Shown piece by piece: positions 38,162 to 50,646 of a DNA stretch of 64,000 nucleotides (the first letter of the stretch is position 1; each line of letters starts with the position of its first letter). The notes under the pieces are model-generated. The model searched no databases and had not been told where the DNA came from. It was given only the letters and a program-made list of their open reading frames with translations. Made by a program: the position numbers and the translations under genes. The DNA is taken from assembly GCF_040869045.1 (NCBI RefSeq), contig NC_090322.1, positions 80,065,675-80,129,674 of the forward strand, read 5' to 3'. Source of the stretch: Eurosta solidaginis (taxonomy: Eukaryota > Arthropoda > Insecta > Diptera > Tephritidae).

Positions 38162-39547
38162 AATCAGCTGCTCGATTTTCTGTATTGGTATATGGACGTT
38201 GACTGCATTTGCCTGTCATGCACACAGCACAACTAATACTTGTTGGTATGTTAATCTTACAGCCATGAACCATTTCTTTGTTTACCAATTCTCGCAGGCT
38301 TGCGAAATTTAAGTGGCCGAAACGTTTGTGCCATCTCATACTTTCATCAATAACCCCTTTTGAAAGAAACAATTTGTTTTTATTTAAATCGAATAAATAT
38401 AGATCACTTATCTTTTGTGCACGTAATATTATTCCTCCGTGCTCATTGATTATCTCTGCTGTGTCGCCTTCGAATTTCACAACATAGCCTCTGCTAACAG
38501 CCTTCGCTACTGATATGAAGTTGCACTGCAAACCCGGTACATACAGCACATCCACAAGTGTGACGTCGAACTTTTTTATTTTCAATCGAACTTCTCCTTT
38601 GCCGGCCGCTAACATTCTTTTGTCGCCTGCTAGCATAATTGACTCCTCACAAGCTTCAAACTTATTGAACATGTCGCGGTCGCAACATAAATGTGAAGAA
38701 GCACCGCTGTCGACGCACCATACGTGACTCTGTAAAATGTTATTATTGACTGCTGCAAACAACCCGTTGTTGTTTTTGTTGTTCTGTTGCGAACTTTCTC
38801 GTTGTTTCTGCTTAAACTGAGCAGCGAAATGTCCCTTCTTTCCACAGCTGAAGCATTTCAAATTTGATAACCGTCCAAAGTTTTTGCTTTTGCTTGCGTT
38901 AGCAACGCTGCCATTTGACTTTTCTTTCGAAGAATTCTGTTTACTGGCGCATGCATACTCTTGTGCTACGAATGCTTGCACGCTACTTCCAGCACACTCC
39001 GAATTATATGATTTTCGCCTTTCGCCTTCTTCTATTAGCTTTACTTTTACAGCATCAAGCTTTGGTAAGTCGTCTCGTGATTCCAGTGCCACAACCAAGT
39101 TTTCATATGATCTTGGTAGGCTTGCTAGTAGCATAATTACCAACAACTCTTCTTGCACTACTACACCAATTTCCGCAAGTTTTTCTGCATTAGATGTGAA
39201 TTTGCAAACATATTGCTGAACACATTCTCCGTCGTTCATACGTGTACTAAGTAATTGTTTGAACAATGTTACTTTTCTTACGGGGCCTTTTGGACTGCTG
39301 TGCTGCAACTTTTTACGTGTTGAATTTGCTTGGGCGTTATGCTAAGGATTATTGTAGCCTTAGCCTTGTCGTCTTTTGCTTTCCAAAGCAACACATCCTT
39401 TTCCTCAGCATCTGTTCCCGGACACACCAGTTCTCCGCTCACAACGGACCACAGATCTTGATGAACAAGAACGCTCTTGAGTTGCAAAATCCACGAGTCA
39501 TAATTTAACTCATTTAACTTCTCAATGTTGAACATTGATGACGCCAT
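38162..39547 (-). pseudogene. gag: Copia gag, protease and pre-integrase region
   Basis: Start chosen at ATG 39547 (MASSMFNIEKLN), the Copia-like gag N-terminus, rather than the upstream in-frame ATG at 39607. Gag continues through WILQLKSVLVHQDLW, then a small deletion and frameshift near 39300 moves to the frame carrying VTLFKQLLSTRM. A zinc knuckle reads CFSCGKKGHFAAQF: the final Cys is Phe. Protease motif WCVDSGASSH and the GAG-pre-integrase motif MRWHKRFGHLNF follow, with the integrase CAVC pair after them. A 1-bp insertion near 38160 shifts the frame just before the integrase core. Confidence 0.88.
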
Positions 39548-39605
39548 CTCGATTTCACAATTTTTAATGAAAAAACGCAATTCTACGTGGACAGCAGGAA
39601 TTTGC

Positions 39606-39621
39606 ACATGGGTCCATAACC
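39606..39621 (-). promoter_or_regulatory. Copia primer-binding site
   Basis: Directly after the 5' LTR the minus strand reads GGTTATGGACCCATG. This closely resembles the site of Drosophila copia, which is primed by an internally cleaved initiator-Met tRNA. The match is from memory of that element; one position appears to differ. Confidence 0.7.
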
Positions 39622-39856
39622 TGTTGAACTTTTGAAGTTTATAGTGTACTTAACACTGTGGAAGTTTCCTCCGATCCAAGTAAAATCAATATACACATGT
39701 TTAAGTTCAATACAAAGTAGTTTTATTTAACACGAAATATAATACGAAGTTTACTTGTTGAAAGCAAAGAGAAGAAGCTAAAGAAGTTGAATACAAATTT
39801 GACATCTTACAAGGTTGCATGAATATGTGAATTGTGAACAGAGTTGTATATCAACA
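39622..39856 (-). repeat. Copia 5' LTR
   Basis: 235 bp, differing from the other LTR at three positions that I can see (one C/T, two A/T). As the upstream LTR on the minus strand it should hold the promoter. Confidence 0.95.
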
Positions 39857-42800
39857 AATATAATAAAATAAAATAAGAAATATCAGAATAAATTAGCATA
39901 AAAGACAATATACAAATTTTAATGTAATATCTTTGTATCAAATTTAATATACAACGTGATAAAAGATAATATAATAAAATAAAATAAGAAATATCAAAAC
40001 AAATTACCATAAAAGGCAATATACAAATTTTAATGTAATATCTTTGTAGAAAATTTAATATACAACGTGATAAAAGATAATATAATAAAATAAAATAAGA
40101 AATATCAAAATAAATTAGCATAAAAGAAAATATACACATTTTAATGTAATATCTTTGTAGCAAATTTAATGTGCAACGTGATAAAAGATAATATAATAAA
40201 ATAAAATAAGAAATATCAAAATAAATTAGCATAAAAGACATTATACAAATTTTAATGTAATATCTTTGTAGCAAATTTAATATACAATGTGATAAAAGAT
40301 AATATATTAAAATAAAATAAGAAATATCAAAATAAATTAGCATATAAGACAATATACAAATTTTAATGCTATATCTTTGTAGCAAATTTATTTATTTTTT
40401 GTTCACTATAAGACGTGCTATATCTAAAATGAGCATAAAATCTGGAAATGCAAAAAACATTTGGGTCAAATTTGCAATTAATTGTTATAAATAAATAAAT
40501 TTAGTGAGTTTGAACAAAAATTGACTCATTATTTCTGATTTCATTTTTTTTTAAAGCACCCAAAAAGAAAACCAAAGAATCTGTTAAATAAAGACCTATG
40601 ATTTTACGTGTAAGTAAAATTTGTCCAAAAAAATTGGCCGGTTGAGTTATTACTTCTCTTTAAATTTTTTTTGTGCGCTAAAAATTATTTTAGAACAATT
40701 TTTTAAGGATTTTGGTACATACCAACATAGGTAATTGGCAACAATGGGAAACAATATTTTATTTCAACAGAAAATGAGCGAAGCAGTAGTTCTCTCACCG
40801 TTTGGCGTGTACAAATATATACATATGTAGAGATGAAACATTTGAGCAACGCGACAATTGAGAATTTGGAGCTATGTACTCAGGGGGGTTTGTGAACATA
40901 ATGCGTCCTACAGATGGCAATTTCGATAGTTGCACAGATTTTCGAATTTACAAAAACCTTTTTCTATTAATTATAAACAATTAGAGTAATATTTGTTAAC
41001 AAAAATAGGCCTATGAACTGCGGCTGATCAACAAGAATCTATTCATATAACTTTTATATGATTTTACGTATGCCAAGTATGCGAAACAGCCTGTCAATTG
41101 ATTGTATGGAAATTTAGTTAGCGTATTAATATATAGATAATAGATTAATATACGGCCTATGCAATATTTCGACCCAAAATCGAAAACGTTTTTGGGTCGT
41201 TTTTTCGTTTAATATACAACGTGAAATTTTCCGATGCAATCAAGTTGCATTTAAATAATAATAAACAAAATTGAAATAAAAGATAATATAATAAAATAAA
41301 ATAAGAAATATCAAAATAAATTAGCATAAAAACAATACACAAATTTTAATGTAATATCTTTGTAGCAAATTTAATATACAACGTGATAAAAGATAATATA
41401 ATAAAATAAAATAAGAAATATCAAAATAAATTAGCATAAAAGAAAATATACAAATTTTAATGTAATATCTTTGTAGCAAATTTAATATACAACGTGATAA
41501 AAGATAATATAATAAAATAATATAATGAATATCAAAATAAATTAGCACAAAAGACAATATACACATTTTACTGTAATATTTTGTAGCAAATTTAATATAC
41601 AACGTCGTAAGAAATAATATAATAAAATAAAATAAGAAATATCAAAATAAATTAGCATAAAAGAAAATATACAAATTTTAATGTAATATCTTTGTAGCAA
41701 ATTTAATATACAACGTGATAAAAGATAATATAATAAAATAATATAATAAATATCAAAATAAATTGGCACAAAAGACAATATGGACATTTTACTGTAATAT
41801 CTTTGTAGCAAATTTAATATACAACGTGATAAAAAATAATATAATAAAATAAAATAAGAAATATCAAAATAAATTAGCATAAAAGACAATATACAAATTT
41901 TAATGTAATATCTTTGTAGAAAATTTATTTATTTTTTGTTCACTATAAGACGTGCTATATCTAAAATGAGCATAAGATCTGGAAATGCAAAAAACATTTG
42001 GGTCAAATTTGCAATTAATTGTTATAAATAAATAAATTTAGTGAGTTTGAACAAAAGGTGACTCATTATTTCTGATTTCATTTTTTTAAAGCACCTAAAA
42101 TGAAAAACAAAGAATCTGTTAAATAAAGACCTATGCTTTTACGTGTAAGTAAAATTTGTCCAAAAAAATAGGCCGGTTAGGTTATTACTTCTCTTTAAAG
42201 TTTTTTTGTGCTCTAACAATTATTTTAGAACAATTTTTTAAGGATTTTGGTACAGACCAATATAGGTAATTGGCAACAATGGGAAAAAATATTTTATTTC
42301 AACAGAAAATGAGCGAAGCAGTAGTTCTCTCACCGTTTGTTGTGTACAAATATATACATATGTAGAGATGAAACATTTGAGCAACGCGACAATTGAGAAT
42401 TTGGAGCTATGTACTCAGGGGGGTTTGTGAACATAATGCGTCTTACAGATGGCAATTTCGATAGTTGCACAGATTTTCGAATTTACACAAAACTGTTTCT
42501 ATTAATTATAAACAAATAGAGAAATATTTGTTAACAAAAATAGGCCTATGCACTGCGACTGATCAATACGAATCGATTCATATAACTTTTATGTGATTTT
42601 ACGTATGCTAAGTATGCGAAACAGCCTGTCAATTGATTGTATGGAAATTTTGTTAGCGTATTAATATATAGATAATAGAGTAATATACAGCCTATGCAAT
42701 ATTTCGACCTAAAATCGAAAACGTTTTTGGGTGGTTTTTTTTTCGCTTAATATGCAACGTGAAATTTTCCGATTCAATTAAGTTGCATTTGAATAATAAT

Positions 42801-45800
42801 AAACTAAGTTGAAATAAAAGATAATATAATAAAATAAAATAAGAAATATCAAAATAAATTAGCATAAAAGGCAATATACAAATTTTAATGTAATATCTTT
42901 GTAGCAAATTTAATATACAACGTGATAAAAGATAATATAATAAAATAAAATAAGAAATATCAAAATACTTTAGCATAAAAGACAATATACACATTTTAAT
43001 GTAATATCTTTGTAGCAAATTTAATACACAACGTGATAAAAGATAATATAATAAAATAAAATAAGAAATATCAAAATAAATTAGCACAAAAGACAATATA
43101 CACATTTTACTGTAATATCTTTGTAGCAAATTTAATATACAACGTCATAAAAAATAATATAATAAAATAAAATAAGAAATATCAAAATAAATTAGCATAA
43201 AAGACAATATACAAATTTTAATGTAATATCTTTGTAGCAAATTTAATATACAACGTGATAAAAGGTAATATAATAAAATAATATAATAAATATCAAAATA
43301 AATTAGCACAAAAGACAATATACACATTTTACTGTAATATCTTTTTAGCAAATTTAATATAAAACGTGATAAAAAATAATATAATAAAATAAAATAAGAA
43401 ATATAAAAATAAATTAGCATAAAAGACAATATATGCATTTGAATAATAATAAACTAAGTTGAAATAAAAGATAATATATTAAAATAAAATAAGAAATTTC
43501 AAAATAAATTAGCATAAAAGACAATATACAAATTTTAATGCAAAATCTTTGTAGCAAATTTATTTATTTTTTGTTCACTATAAGACGTGCTATATCTAAA
43601 ATGAGCATAAAATCTGGAAATGCAAAAAAACATTTGGGTCAAATTTGCAATTAATTGTTATAAATAAATAAATTTAGTGAGTTTGAACAAAAGTTGACTC
43701 ATTATTTCTGATTTCATTTTTTTTAAAGCACCCAAAAAGAAAAACAAAGAATCTGTTAAGTAAAGACCCATGCTTTTACGTGTAAGTAAAATTTGTCCAA
43801 AAAAATAGGCCGGTTAAGTTATTACTTCTCTTTAAAGTTTTTTTGTGCGCTAAAAATTATTTTAGAACAATTTTTTCAGGATTTTGGTACAGACCAACCT
43901 AGGTACTTGGCAACAATGGGAAACAATATTTTATTTCAACAGAAAATGAGCGAAGCAGTAGTTCTCTCACCGTTTGGCGTGTACAACAATATACATATGT
44001 AGAGATGAAACATTTGAGCAACGCGAAATTGAGAATTTGGAGCTATGTACTCAGGGGGGTTTGTGAACATAATGCGTCCTACAGATGGCAATTTCGATAG
44101 TTGCACAAATTTTCGAATGTACAAAAAACTTTTTCTATTAATTATAAACAAATAGAGTAATATTTGTTAACAAAAATAGGCCTATGCACTGCGGCTGATC
44201 AATACGAATCTATTCATATAACTTGTATATGATTTTACGTATGCTAAGTATGCGAAACAGCCTGCCAATTGATTATATGGAAATTTAGTTAGCGTATTAA
44301 TATATAGATTATAGAGTAATATGCGGCCTATGCAATATTTCGACCTAAAATCGAAAACGTTTTTGGGTCGTTTTTTTCGTTTAATATACAACGAGAAATT
44401 TCCCGATTCAATCAAGTCGCATTTAAATAATAATAAACTAAGTTGAAATAAAAGATAATATAATAAAATAAAATAAGAAATATCAAAATAAATTAGCATA
44501 AAAGACAATATACAAATTTTAATGTAATATCTTTGTAGCAAATTTAATATACAACGTGATAAAAGATAATATAATAAAATAATATAATGAATATCAAAAT
44601 AAATTAGCACAAAAGACAATATACACATTTTACTGTAATATTTTGTAGCAAATTTAATATACAACGTCGTAAGAAATAATATAATAAAATAAAATAAGAA
44701 ATATCAAAATAAATTAGCATAAATGAAAATATACAAATTTTAATGTAATATCTTTGTAGCAAATTTAATATACAACGTGATAAAAGATAATATAATAAAA
44801 TAATATAATAAATATCAAAATAAATTGGCACAAAAGACAATATGGACATTTTACTGTAATATCTTTGTAGCAAATTTAATATACAACGTGATAAAAAATA
44901 ATATAATAAAATAAAATAAGAAATATCAAAATAAATTAGCATAAAAGACAATATACACATTTTTATGTAATATATTTGTAGCAAATTTAATATACAACGT
45001 GATAAAAGATAATATAATAAAATAATATAATAAATATCAAAATAAATTAGCACAAAAGACAATATACACATTTTACTGTAATATCTTTGTAGCAAATTTA
45101 ATATACAACGTGATAAAAGATAATATAATAAAATAATATAATAAATATCAAAATAAATTTGCACAAAAGACAATATACACATTTTACTGTAATATCTTTG
45201 TAGCAAATTTAATATACAACGTGATAAAAAATAATATAATAAAATAAAATAAGAAATATCAAAATAAATTAGCATAAAAAACAATATACAAATTTTAATG
45301 TAATATCTTTGTAGCAAATTTAATATACAACGTGATAAAAGATAATATAATAAAATAAGAAATATCAAAATAAATTAACATAAAAGACAATATACAAATT
45401 TTAATGTAATATCTTTGTAGCAAATTTATTTATTTTTTGTTCACTATAAGACGTGCTATATCTAAAATGAGCATAAGATCTGGAAATGCAAAAAACATTT
45501 GGGTCAAATTTGCAATTAATTGTTATAAATAAATAAATTTAGTGAGTTTGAACAAAAGTTGACTCATTATTTCTGATTTAATTTTTTTAAAGCACCTAAA
45601 ATGAAAAACAAAGAATCTGTTAAATAAAGACCTATGCTTTTACGTGTAAGTAAAATTTGTCCAAAAAATAGGCCGGTTAAGTTATTACTTCTCTTTAAAG
45701 TTTTTTTGTGCGCTAACAATTATTTTAGAACAATTTTTTAAGGATTTTGGTACAGACCAATATAGGTAATTGGCAACAATGGGGAACAATATTTTATTTC

Positions 45801-46165
45801 AACAGAAAATGAGCGAAGCAGTAGTTCTCTCACCGTTTGGCGTGAATAAATATATACATATGTAGAGATGAAACATTTGAGCAACGCGACAATTGAGAAT
45901 TTGGAGCTATGTATGGGTTTGTGAACATAATGCATCCTACAGATGACAATTTCGATAGTTGCACAGATTTTCGAACTTATAAAAAACTTTTTCTATTAAT
46001 TATAAATAATTAGAGTAATATTTGTTAACAAAAATAGGCCTATGCACTGCGGCTGATCAATACGAATCGATTCATATAACTTTTATATGATTTTACGTAT
46101 GCTAAGTATGCGAAACAGCCTGTCAATTGATTGTATGGAAATTTTGTTAGCGTATTAATATATAG
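39857..46165. repeat. Complex AT-rich satellite, second block
   Basis: Same monomer and module as the first block; modules start near 40388, 41930, 43560 and 45427. From about 41400 to 44680 it matches 1340-4620 at a constant offset of 40061, and from about 45400 onward it matches at an offset near 36015. So block B lacks one stretch of about 4 kb that block A has. A fused run of nearly nine monomers (about 44455-45425) produces the longest shadow frame (254 codons, minus strand), consistent with unequal exchange that removed a module. No genes. Confidence 0.93.
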
Positions 46166-46656
46166 ATTATATAGACCAGTAAAACTAAACATAACATTAA
46201 ATACTTTCAGTCTACGGAAAAAGCACCCTGGAATTCTAACAAAAGCAAAAGTTTAAGAAAACCCATATGGGCTGAAACAAAAATCCTCGTCTGATTAGAT
46301 AATAGCACCTGATTGGCGCACCCAATTGACGGTGGTGAAGAGTAAAAACAACAAACAGTAGAAAACGAGTTATAAGTAGAAACTTGCAAATGGCCTGATG
46401 TGCTAAACGCCAAGCCTTCAATGTATGGATCGCTGATGATAAACCGTCATGGGTTTTGAAATAGTCGGCTATACGGTCTGTGAACTTTGTTTTTTTTTCT
46501 AATTTCCTCGTTTTCTATGTATAATAATTTAATATAATATAACATGTAAAATATACATTTTACAAACATAATAAACTTGGTCTTGAAGAAAACAAATTAA
46601 TATAATAATTAATTATTTGTAGACCAGTAAAACCAAACATAATATTGTTCGCTAAG
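46166..46656 (+). repeat. S2 repeat, single unit (duplicate of 10156-10640)
   Basis: Near-identical to the unit in block A, including its junction with the satellite (TATATAGACCAGTAAAACTAAAC). It shows that the satellite-S2 junction itself was duplicated. Confidence 0.9.
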
Positions 46657-47215
46657 ATATAGCTTTTGGTAATCTACGGGTTGTATATAAAAGTGGGCGT
46701 GGTCTTAAACCGATCCGGTCTGTTTATACTATAGATATTTCCTGATATAAAGAAAAAAATATGTGTACCCAATCTTTTTACGATCCGTTAATTTTTCTTC
46801 GAGTTATGGAGGGATCGAGTTGTCGAAGCACAAAAGGCCGAATCGTTAAAAACCTCTTTATACAGAAAACATTTTTTATCGAATTAAAAAATTTCGAAAA
46901 AAGAAAAATTACCGAAAATGGCCGAAAAAAGTCGAAATTGGCATACTTAAAGCAAAACTCCAAAACCAATATTTTAAGGCAGTGGTTTATTATTATGGTT
47001 GTAATTTATGACAGCTTCAAAAAAACTATAAGACAACACCTATATTAAAAATCTGTTTCCTAAGCACAATAACGTAATTTGTGGAAATAGTATTCATATA
47101 TAGTATATACATAGATAAAAAAAAAAGAATAAAGAGTTATATTTAACTCACAAAAATTTATCAAACTTCGAAAAATTTTTGCAAAAATTTATAGCTTATT
47201 ATAAATATTTGGTTC
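46657..47215. other. Noncoding stretch before LINE copy B
   Basis: Duplicate of 10641-11197 with a few single-base and homopolymer differences. It includes the same TATA-like box and the short frame from 46761. No gene is supported. Confidence 0.6.
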
Positions 47216-49826
47216 ACTCTATACGGGGTATCTGCGAGATGATGGTGGGGACTGGTCGATGAGTAGCGAGGAGTCCCTAAAGCTTTTACTGGACAATCAT
47301 TTTCCCGATGTCCCAGTTGCGCAGGGATCTTCGCCTGCATGGTCGGCGGTCGTTTGCCATGCAGAAGTGCCTGCCATTCCAATACGGGAAAGTCAAATAA
47401 CCTGGGCTATAGGTTGGTTCAAGCCCTATAAGTCTACGGGCCCGGATGGAATCATTCCTGCGCAACTTCAAAAGTCTTTGGGGTTTTCTGCCGCTGGTTG
47501 GCCATCATCTATACTAACTGCCTCAGGCTTAACTATATCCCGAAGTCTTGGCACACGGTTAGGGTTATTTTCATTCCGAAGACCGGCAGAAGCTCTCATG
47601 TATCCCCTAGGATTTCAGGCCAATCAGTCTCTCGTCGTTTCTTCTTAAGACGTTTGAGCGGTTGATTGAACTGTACCTACGGGAAAGGATACCTCAGGGG
47701 TTATTGTCGGCTTCACAGCATGCGTACTGCAAGGGCAGATCGACGGAAACGGCTCTCCATTCGATTGTACAGCAAATAGAGGGGTCCTTAGAACACAAAG
47801 AGTATGTTCTGGGTGCCTTTCTAGACATCGAGGGGCTTTTAACAATGTCTTACCAGGGGCAATCGAAAGAGCTCTGGTGGGTTTAGGAGTCGAGTCGGCT
47901 CTGGTTGAACTTATTAGCAAACTTCTATGCGGCAGAATTGTCGCAGCGGAGTGGGGAGGGGCCATAATTAAGAGGTATGTGTGCAGGGGTACGCCACAGG
48001 GGGGTGTCCTATCTCCTCTCCTCTGGGTTGTGGTAGTCAACGAGCTTCTTATGGAGCTGGAAGCCAATGGTTGTCGGGTGGTTTCCTATGCAGATGACCT
48101 CGCTATACTAGTCAGAGGCAAATTTCTGGGCATCGTGCGCGATGTTTTGCAGGGCTACTTGGATACTGTGGCTAGGTGGGCTGAATCATGTGGATTTGCG
48201 GTCAACCCGGGAAAAACGGAATTGGTTCTTTTCACAAGGAGATATAAGTTGCCCGATTTCAGAACTCCCTCGATTGGAGGGGTACCGTTGGTACTTTCTG
48301 ATAGGGTTGAATATTTGGGGATTGTTTTGGACAAGAAACTGTCCTGGAGACCCAATGTGGAAGATCGGGCCAGGAAGACTGCCATTGCCTTGTACTGCTG
48401 CAGAGGGGCTATCGGAAAGAGATGGGAACTCTCGCCAAGAGTAGTACACTGGCTTTATGAGATGGTGGTCAAACCGATTCTGCTATATGGGGTGCTGGTC
48501 TGGTGGAAAGCACTGGACACGGCGAGCACCTTCAAAATGTTAGTGTCAGTGCAACGGACGGCGCTGATCGGTATCAGTGGCGCTTTCAGAACAACACCTA
48601 CCTTGGCACTGAACATCATGCTGAACATATACCCGGTAGATATTGCGGGAAAGGCGGCCGCGGCAAGCTCGTTGGTCAGGCTTCGTGATATGGGATATGG
48701 ACTTTCTGACCGCGGACATTATAGCCTTCTTACCAGTTTCGACTTTATCCCGGACAGAACGGACTATTGTATGCCGATAACTGCTCCCTATACAACCTTC
48801 ACGCCAGTCATTCCAGAGAGAGAGGAGTGGGGAAGAGGAATTATCTGGGGCATGGGACCGGTTAACTTGTACACGGATGGGTCGAAGCTGGATGGAAAGG
48901 TTGGAGGGGGGGGGGGGGGGGGGGGGTCTTTTGTCAAGAGCTAAATTTAAGCCGCAAGTTTTAGTTGGCTGATCACTGCAGTGTATTCCAAGCGGAAGTT
49001 GCTGCGATTAAAGATGCGGTGGATGGAATGCTATCCAGTGCTACTACGGTTAGGGAATTTAACATCCACTCTGATAGGCTATCAAGGCCTTGAGCTCAAC
49101 TACAGTGCGATCGAGGGTAGTCTGGGAGTGCCTAGCCTCGCTTGCGATTGCATCGAATTATTTTACAATTAAGATTATCTGGGTCCCGGGCCATAGTGAT
49201 ATCCAGGGTAACTGTCAAGCGGATCTCTTAGCCCGCATCGGTACAACTGAACCGGATGAAGATGGCTGTAGGGATTTCGGGATCCCGCTGGCCACCTGTG
49301 GATTGTTCCTCCATAGCTGGGCCTCGAGTCAGCTCAGTTAACGTTGGACGGACACCACGTCTTGCAGGGTAGCAAGACCTTTCTGGTCGAAAGTGGATGG
49401 CAGGAGGTCTGCTGAAATAATTGGGTTCACTAAGGCTCACCTATCAATGGTCACTGGGGTTTTGATAGGGCACTGTCTCATGGGTATCCATGCGTTACGT
49501 CTCAATATACTGGAAACTCCATCCTGCTGCAGCTGTATGGAGGATGATGAGGTGGCATCACAAATCACTTTATGCTTGATTGCCCAGCTTTTGCCAGAAC
49601 TAAGCTAAAGTACTTCGGTCGCGACTCACTTGGGTCTCCCGAGGATTTATCCAAAGTTGAGATCGGTATCATTCGGACCTTTATCGTTGCTACCCAACGA
49701 TTTTCTAAGTAGCTAGATCTAAGTCACCGTTATTTTTAGTGTATGTGGTATCACAACGGACATTCGTGTCGTCCAAGTGAGCTATCTTTATCAGGGCAGC
49801 TACCACCTAACCTATCCTATCCTATG
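47216..49826 (+). pseudogene. LINE copy B: RT, RNase H and 3' tail
   Basis: Same element as copy A, at an offset of about 36018, with the same frame breaks near 47648 and 47840 and the same TAA near 49338. The G tract before the RNase H is 21 long here, against 9 in copy A, which adds 12 bp. Unlike copy A it continues past the gypsy breakpoint into SAEIIGFTKAHLSMV, the zinc-knuckle-like CCSCMEDDEV and the 3' UTR. The end is a short repeat tail, CCTAACCTATCCTATCCTAT, at about 49807-49826, with no poly(A). The 5' end is truncated. Confidence 0.9.
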
Positions 49827-49879
49827 CGGTATATTCATACATACATGCACTAGACTTTAAGCCAATTTGCATTTATCAT

Positions 49880-50437
49880 ATCAAACAACAATATGACCAC
49901 AACAACAATTAATGCGACGAATGTGAACAACCATTGCCCGCCAATTGTGATTATGTTACGTGCATGCATTGCAAGAATGTGTTCCATTTCACGACATGCA
50001 CAACAATATCCGATGCCACCTATATGAACATGAATGCAGAGGGGTGTAGAAATTGGAGATGTCATAAATGCAGGCAAAGGACGAAATCTGCATCTATCCA
50101 ACAAGCAGAAGATACTTCGAAGCAGCCACATGCAAAACCGAAGCCGTCATCGAAGCCGCCTACCCAAGCAATTTTGATGGGAAATAAAAAACGAAAGGCT
50201 GATGGCAGCGAAACCCTAGATGGTAATCTTAAATTGAATATATCTTATCTGAAGGCAGGTACTAAGGACATGAAGCGTCTAATTGAAGATGTGTCAACTA
50301 ATTTTATGCAGCTGAAAGCGGATCTTAAAAAAGAGCTACAAAATACCACGTCAATAATTGAAAACAAAATATCCGACTTGGCAAAGAATATTACGGATCT
50401 GCATGAAAAGTGCAACGCAAAATTTATTCGTATGTAA
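49880..50437 (+). pseudogene. PHD-finger / coiled-coil protein, likely LINE ORF1 fragment
   Basis: From about 49911 the frame reads CDECEQPLPANC, CMHCKNVFHFTTC and NWRCHKC: a C4HC3 PHD-type zinc finger of about 50 residues. A lysine-rich linker (KKRKADG) and a predicted coiled coil (LIEDVSTNFMQLKADLKKEL to IENKISDLAKNITDLHEK) follow, ending at TAA 50435. This finger-plus-coil layout is known in ORF1 proteins of CR1/Jockey-type LINEs; assignment here is by architecture only. The likely start ATG (about 49892, MTTTTIN) is one base out of frame with the finger, and coding-like sequence (ALELKVSKL) continues past the TAA. No RT follows. It sits just after the tail of LINE copy B, probably by chance. 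Confidence 0.6.
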
Positions 50438-50646
50438 GCACTGGAGCTAAAGGTAAGCAAGCTTGGAATTTAAAAACAAAAATATTTTATACCTCATATT
50501 ATACATTTAATTTTTTTATATTGAATTTACATTTAACAATCCAAAAAAGGTTCAAATCAAAAATTAAGCTATTCCAGCTTGTTCGCTAATTTTTTTTTAT
50601 ATGATGTTTACTATTCCAGCTTGTTCGTTAGTACCAAATAGTAATT
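50438..50646. other. AT-rich flank of the 708-bp MITE, paralogous to 57961-58130
   Basis: Noncoding. ATATTATACATTTAATTTTT and the following ~150 bp are repeated at 57975 onward. The flank belongs to the same degenerate element as the minus-strand protein at 51498-52040. Confidence 0.7.

Larger units (their letters stand above)
35276..39856 (-). mobile_element. Full-length Copia-type LTR retrotransposon
   Basis: 4581 bp with two 235-bp LTRs (35276-35510 and 39622-39856), both starting TGTTGAACTT and ending TCAACA. I count three differences between the LTRs, so insertion is recent relative to its neighbours. AATAT (35271-35275 and 39857-39861) is a 5-bp target duplication inside a 111-bp monomer. 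The primer site and polypurine tract are both in place. Gag-pol is nearly intact, with two frameshifts and one changed zinc-knuckle cysteine. It is the youngest element I can date in the window. Confidence 0.95.
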
